The notes under the pieces were generated by a model, which worked only from the letters and a program-made list of their open reading frames with translations, was not told the origin of the DNA and did no database searches. DNA of 54,729 nt from positions 1 to 54,729 of the IMG/VR virus record IMGVR_UViG_3300032093_000178; one strand, 5' to 3'. Each line of letters opens with the position of its first letter. The first letter of the stretch is position 1. The translations under genes were made by a program, and so were the position numbers. The stretch is from a virus. Shown here in pieces: positions 51,293 through 54,729 of this stretch.

Positions 51293-52347
51293 AGCTCTTG
51301 GAATTTACCGGTTATCAAAACTTCATCAGTAATTTCTATTGGATATGGTAAACTAAATGTAAATGTAATTTCTTTAGTATTTCCATCGTAAGAATATGTG
51401 TAATATGTTGGAGATATAAAATCACCATTAAGATAAACTCTAAACCAATTGACAACATCAAATACACCAAGCAATTCATTTGGTAAAGTTGGTTGTTTTA
51501 CGTTTGTTAGTTTAACCGTTGTTGAATTAACAAATGTAGCTTGTTGATGACCTCTAATTGCAATAAAGTTTACAACATCTGCATATTCTTGATATACGTT
51601 TAATCCTGTAAAATTTCCTCCAGAAAGGTCTGTCTCAACTCCCCAAACAACTCTTTTTGGGGTGAATGATTTATTCATAGTTGGTTTGTTATCAACAATT
51701 TCAGGTAAAAGATATGCGTTTACGGTTGTAGTGAATGAAGTTCTAATAACTCTTTCAGTCCCTTGTGCAACTTCTTGTGAAGTTTCAAATGAATTGATTG
51801 AACTTTTAAATTTAAATCCATCTTCCATTCCCCAATATCTTTCACTTTGATTTTGAAAAGCTTCAACTAATACATTCATATGTTCGGTAAAAGATGTCCA
51901 AATTACCATCTCATATTGTATAGTTACATATGAAGGAATCGATACACTATAAATTTCATAAACAGGTTGAGCACCAGTCATTATTGAAAATCTATCATAT
52001 CTATTTTTTGCAGAATATTTTTTAGCATATTGAATTGTCCCAGCTTCTTTAAAAACTGGCATGGATTCATTTTTTTGAATACTACTTCTTCTGAACATTA
52101 CCATTGGTATTTGAATTCTACCTCTAGCATCTCTTAAATATCCTTGAACTCTAGCACCTTCCCATCTTTCCGCATTTCCGTAAATCAATGGAACTTTTAA
52201 TAAATTTCCATTTTCTTCTAAATTAGGAATAATAACTTTAGACATGTAATCAGCTATCGCAGAATCTACATCTATTATCTTAACTCCTTTTTGGAATTGT
52301 TTATCTATCGATAATTGTTTGGCTCTATTTGTTTCTCTTTTTTCCAT
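51289..52347 (-). CDS. gp15: Tail terminator / proximal sheath stabiliser (gp15-like)
   Basis: 352 residues. Residues about 50-90 read K-V-P-L-I-Y-G-N-A-E-R-W...I-Q-I-P-M-V-M-F-R-R-S-S-I, and 140-175 read Y-V-T-I-Q-Y-E-M-V-I-W-T-S-F-T-E-H-M-N-V-L-V-E. The pattern 'Y....R.......P.ISF.R ... Y.....YD..IW....E.MN.L.E' is that of T4 gp15, which caps the tube and holds the top of the sheath. The order gp13-gp14-gp15 supports this. It is longer than T4 gp15 (272 aa) because of an extra C-terminal beta module (F-R-V-Y-L-N-G-D-F-I-S-P...D-E-V-L-I-T-G-K) shared with the next two genes. It overlaps the preceding stop by one base. Confidence 0.6.
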   Translation of the reverse strand: MEKRETNRAKQLSIDKQFQKGVKIIDVDSAIADYMSKVIIPNLEENGNLLKVPLIYGNAERWEGARVQGYLRDARGRIQIPMVMFRRSSIQKNESMPVFKEAGTIQYAKKYSAKNRYDRFSIMTGAQPVYEIYSVSIPSYVTIQYEMVIWTSFTEHMNVLVEAFQNQSERYWGMEDGFKFKSSINSFETSQEVAQGTERVIRTSFTTTVNAYLLPEIVDNKPTMNKSFTPKRVVWGVETDLSGGNFTGLNVYQEYADVVNFIAIRGHQQATFVNSTTVKLTNVKQPTLPNELLGVFDVVNWFRVYLNGDFISPTYYTYSYDGNTKEITFTFSLPYPIEITDEVLITGKFQEL

Positions 52348-52802
52348 TATACAATTCTCATTTCAGTTTGTATCGTGCTTCTTCTAGTCATAAATGTAGA
52401 ACAAATAATTGAAAATTTATTATCCACTTGACCACCAATTAATTGGTCTTCTCTTATATTATCGATTTCAAAATATCCATTATTATGAAAAATAATATCA
52501 CCCACTTCTGGATAAAATCCTTTTTCTTCCAATGTGAATCTATTAAAACGGAATTCAACTAATTGATTTTTATCTGCACCAAATCCTTCATAATCGGTTG
52601 TAGAACTCTCTCTTTCAATCATAGCAGTACACTCTAATCCCTGATAATATGTTTTATTTAAGGATTCTCCATATAGATTGGTCTTGCTATCCTCAATAAT
52701 TAATTTATAAAGAACAACACTCGTTTCTACAACAACATCAACCAGTTCTCTGGCTATGCTTTCAAAGAATTTTATATCTCTTGATAATGCAAATCTAGCC
52801 AT
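52347..52802 (-). CDS. gp14: Neck protein (gp14-like)
   Basis: 151 residues. It includes S-K-T-N-L-Y-G-E-S, then E-C-T-A-M-I-E, V-E-F-R-F-N-R-F-T-L-E-E and Y-P-E-V-G-D-I-I-F-H-N-N-G-Y-F-E-I-D-N-I. 'VGDII......FEI..' is the signature I associate with gp14 neck proteins, although T4 gp14 is longer (256 aa). The gene is placed between gp13-like and gp15-like genes, with a five-base gap upstream. gp14 joins the head connector to the tail. Other head-completion families share this general fold. Confidence 0.6.
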   Translation of the reverse strand: MARFALSRDIKFFESIARELVDVVVETSVVLYKLIIEDSKTNLYGESLNKTYYQGLECTAMIERESSTTDYEGFGADKNQLVEFRFNRFTLEEKGFYPEVGDIIFHNNGYFEIDNIREDQLIGGQVDNKFSIICSTFMTRRSTIQTEMRIV

Positions 52803-52806
52803 AATA

Positions 52807-53973
52807 TTAACCTATATAAATTGCTAGTGGAACTTTTCGTAACATTTCCTGGTGAGCAGTAGCTTCCGTGTTTCGGTTTTCAAACTGTTTAGTTCTACTC
52901 AATTCTTCTAAAGTTTCTCTTAATTGTGTCATAAGAGATTCCTTTTCGGTTTGTGCTTCACTTCTTAATGCGGCTCCATCTAAACTGATTTCCGCACCAG
53001 GTATTGGAATTTGTGAGTATTTCTCTCTTACAGCTCCTAACATTTCTTTTACTAATGCAAGAGTATATTTTCTAATCCATTGTTTACCCACATCATTAAT
53101 TCCACCATACTCCATAAAATCATATGGAATATCAGAATAATCCGAAATGACATCAGGAGTAATATTAGTTGAATTACTTACAAATTCATCTCTTACAAAA
53201 TAATCAAAGTATAATTTTCCATAAAGATTAATATGTTGAGAAGTTGGTCTTGGGAATACTCTAATCTTACCATTTACAATATTGAAAGTAAATGCCGATT
53301 TTCTGAATTGGTCATTAAATTCAATAGCTTGGATTCTTAACATATCCTCAAATATTGGCATCAATATAAATTGTGCCGCTGGTGAGAATGAACCAAATCC
53401 AAATTCATCAATTAAGTTTAATGTACCTTGTCCACTTACCGAATAAGGGTCAAAGAATCTATTAATTGCAGGTACTGGTTCGTGAAATATTTTTACAATT
53501 TCAATACGTTTTCCACTTTCGGAAACAGCTCCCCATAGTGTATCTAAATCATATTCCTGTTGTCCGGCTTGTAATTCTACATATCCCTTTTTGATATCAG
53601 TATTACCACCCACACCGGCTAAAGTTCCATATGCATCCGAAATACCAATTAATGTTGGAAGATTTGAACCTTGAACTAATTTACTTGAAAGATTTGTAGT
53701 TTTAGATTTTCCTCTTAAAGTATCTAAATTATTACGAATATTGAATTGATTAACCTGCGCACCATATTCCGATACGGCTTCTTCTAAACAAGCGTAAAAA
53801 TTTTCATCTAAAAGTTCAATGTTTTGAATAGGATATCCCAATCTCCTAGCACACCAAAGTGCTACTTTTGGAGCTTCTTCTTGGAACTCATAATCGTTAT
53901 CATATATTCCAAAAGGAGTTTGTCCCGGAAAGAACGAAGATGAACCAGGATATATTAAAGTTTCTAATGCCAT
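52807..53973 (-). CDS. gp13: Neck protein (gp13-like)
   Basis: 388 residues. The N-terminal third has A-L-W-C-A-R-R-L-G-Y-P-I-Q-N-I-E-L and F-Y-A-C-L-E-E-A-V-S-E-Y-G-A-Q-V-N-Q-F-N-I-R, both strongly conserved in gp13 of T4-like marine phages. The middle is beta-rich. The C-terminal part reads W-I-R-K-Y-T-L-A-L-V-K-E-M-L-G, then I-P-I-P-G-A-E-I-S-L-D-G, followed by a helical region with Q-L-R-E-T-L-E. gp13 and gp14 form the neck that closes the filled head. An ATATTTATA motif lies 25 bases before the start, making this the first gene of a neck unit that overlaps into the 4184-residue gene. Confidence 0.8.
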   Translation of the reverse strand: MALETLIYPGSSSFFPGQTPFGIYDNDYEFQEEAPKVALWCARRLGYPIQNIELLDENFYACLEEAVSEYGAQVNQFNIRNNLDTLRGKSKTTNLSSKLVQGSNLPTLIGISDAYGTLAGVGGNTDIKKGYVELQAGQQEYDLDTLWGAVSESGKRIEIVKIFHEPVPAINRFFDPYSVSGQGTLNLIDEFGFGSFSPAAQFILMPIFEDMLRIQAIEFNDQFRKSAFTFNIVNGKIRVFPRPTSQHINLYGKLYFDYFVRDEFVSNSTNITPDVISDYSDIPYDFMEYGGINDVGKQWIRKYTLALVKEMLGAVREKYSQIPIPGAEISLDGAALRSEAQTEKESLMTQLRETLEELSRTKQFENRNTEATAHQEMLRKVPLAIYIG

Positions 53974-53998
53974 TATAAGTACTTATTTTAACGTTACC

Positions 53999-54007
53999 TA
54001 TAAATAT
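53999..54007 (-). promoter_or_regulatory. ATATTTATA motif before the neck genes
   Basis: Exact copy on the minus strand, 25 bases before the gp13-like start codon. It would drive gp13-gp14-gp15, the two small adaptors and probably the 4184-residue gene, which all overlap or nearly touch. Confidence 0.5.
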
Positions 54008-54049
54008 TAGAAACCAAAAGAATAGTGTTTAGAAAGGGATTATGTAAAA

Positions 54050-54388
54050 TTATGCGATTGAACCTGTCACTAACCATTTCCAATCAGAACCATCGTAGAT
54101 ATATAAATTTGTTTTACCATACGATGCTGATGCTACTAACATTCCAGCTTGTCCATTTGGGAAAGTTTCTACCGGTGTTAATTTAATAACATTATCTATA
54201 TTAACCGAACCGGTTACATTAAAAGAACCAGTTATAGTTTGATTGCCATTGAATTGATTTGAACCTGTTGTTGCGAATGAACCACTATTTATTGAAAATC
54301 CAGATGTACCAGATGTACCACTTCCACCAGCCACACCGGCCGATGATATAGTTACTTGTGTAAGATTTTTAGTTATTTCTATTGCCAT
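54050..54388 (-). CDS. Small fibre-like protein, 112 aa
   Basis: After a short N-terminal strand (I-T-K-N-L-T-Q-V-T-I-S) there is a miniature collagen-like piece (G-G-S-G-T-S-G-T-S-G), then strand repeats Q-T-I-T-G-S-F-N-V-T-G-S-V-N-I, and a compact C-terminal domain with N-L-Y-I-Y-D-G-S-D-W-K-W-L-V. It uses the same building blocks as the giant fibres 4-40 kb downstream. It may be a short fibre or an adaptor. The start is the first ATG after the stop of the edge gene, four bases away. Confidence 0.7.
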   Translation of the reverse strand: MAIEITKNLTQVTISSAGVAGGSGTSGTSGFSINSGSFATTGSNQFNGNQTITGSFNVTGSVNIDNVIKLTPVETFPNGQAGMLVASASYGKTNLYIYDGSDWKWLVTGSIA

Positions 54389-54392
54389 TTTA

Positions 54393-54729
54393 TTATCGTG
54401 TTACATTTTTTGAAAGTTTCACTTTACCCTCTAATAATCGTGTAACCTCATTTCCTTTTACCAATTCTAAATCGTAAAATGCTTCACCAAAATTTAATGC
54501 CGATGAAGATGCCGCAGAAATATATATCCCAATAGAACCACTTTGGACAGGAGTTATAAAATTAGAACCACTTAAATTGATTCCTGTGTTATCGGACTTT
54601 AAAGATGATGAAAGTGAAAGAAAGACTTCAGATGATTCAACACCTGGTCTAATTTGCATTCTAGCGTGGTAACCACTCAAATCAATCGCTGAACCGCTCT
54701 CATCGTTCCAATTGATTTGAAAATTTGTT
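54393..54729 (-). CDS. Phage structural protein, N-terminus beyond the right edge (partial)
   Basis: The frame is open to the edge of the window. It reads F-Q-I-N-W-N-D-E-S-G-S-A-I-D-L-S-G-Y, then H-A-R-M-Q-I-R-P-G-V and onward, so a TTG at 54680 is not a credible start. The 'INW.D..G.PIDL.GY.A.MQIR' opening is familiar from a family of small beta-sandwich phage structural proteins, often near fibres or upper baseplate proteins. About 111 residues are visible, ending G-K-V-K-L-S-K-N-V-T-R. Only a few N-terminal residues are probably missing. Confidence 0.7.
   Translation of the reverse strand, partial: TNFQINWNDESGSAIDLSGYHARMQIRPGVESSEVFLSLSSSLKSDNTGINLSGSNFITPVQSGSIGIYISAASSSALNFGEAFYDLELVKGNEVTRLLEGKVKLSKNVTR

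Noticed and set aside
10293-54007. Standard T4 late promoters (TATAAATA) on the plus strand driving plus-strand genes
   Set aside because: No credible plus-strand genes follow these sites. They all lie directly upstream of minus-strand start codons, so the motif was read in the minus orientation.
54393-54680. TTG at 54680 as the start of the edge gene
   Set aside because: The frame continues to the window edge with the conserved opening Q-I-N-W-N-D-E-S-G, so the gene is truncated by the window.
1-54729. Integrated prophage or bacterial chromosome segment
   Set aside because: No integrase, attachment repeats or bacterial housekeeping genes are visible. The tmRNA is embedded beside the phage operon with no sign of a chromosome junction. 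A tmRNA is a common integration site, but the gene is intact and no att-like duplicate of its 3' end was found in the window.

Overview
The window is a 54.7 kb piece of an AT-rich genome of a contractile-tailed (T4-like, myovirus-type) phage. Every convincing gene lies on the minus strand, so transcription runs from the right edge to the left edge. The evidence is a recognisable neck, sheath, tube, tape-measure and baseplate series. A Bacteroidota host is suggested by two promoters at the left end that match the unusual consensus of that phylum, TTTG-N20-TAnnTTTG. No integrase, repressor, packaging, capsid or replication gene is present, so this is the tail and virion part of a larger phage genome, probably from an uncultured aquatic phage. 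The environment and host are inferences.

Layout in the direction of transcription (right to left). (1) 54729-50550: a truncated structural gene at the edge, a small fibre-like protein, neck proteins resembling gp13 and gp14, a gp15-like tail terminator/sheath stabiliser, and two small proteins that share a C-terminal module with it. (2) 50550-14903: an adhesion region dominated by three giant genes of 4184, 3609 and 3068 codons. Together these fill about 60% of the window. They are built from beta-helix, cupredoxin-like, short beta-strand, proline-poor collagen-like and 'YD...GYY.DP' repeat modules. Smaller genes lie between them: a structural protein, a PKD plus BspA-like leucine-rich-repeat protein, a tail-fibre-assembly chaperone, and small fibre-like proteins. 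The 3068-residue fibre ends in a peptidase S74 intramolecular chaperone. (3) 14851-10324: a small structural protein, the tail sheath, the tail tube, and a gp26-like tail assembly chaperone. The chaperone is followed in another frame by a short gp51-like reading frame missed by length cut-offs, with a T7 slippery run in the overlap. (4) 10265-532: a small helical protein, the tape-measure protein, and a baseplate set including a gp53-like LysM wedge protein and a hub protein. (5) 488-102: a complete tmRNA gene (ssrA), followed by the beginning of another gene running off the left edge.

Two transcription systems can be read from the sequence. The tmRNA and the left-edge gene have host-type Bacteroidota promoters. 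The structural genes instead carry a 9-base motif, ATATTTATA, read in the direction of transcription. It occurs seven times exactly and twice with one mismatch, almost only in the short gaps before start codons, and in three places just after an intrinsic terminator. It is the reverse complement of the T4 late promoter box TATAAATA plus one base, and it is the best candidate here for an undescribed late promoter.

The most unusual points are the phage tmRNA with a predicted long tag, the ATATTTATA motif, the +1/-2 frameshift candidate in the tail chaperone, two tail-fibre cupredoxin domains with a full set of type-1 copper ligands (plus a third copy that has lost most of them), and the ordered 22-copy repeat architecture of the 4184-residue protein.
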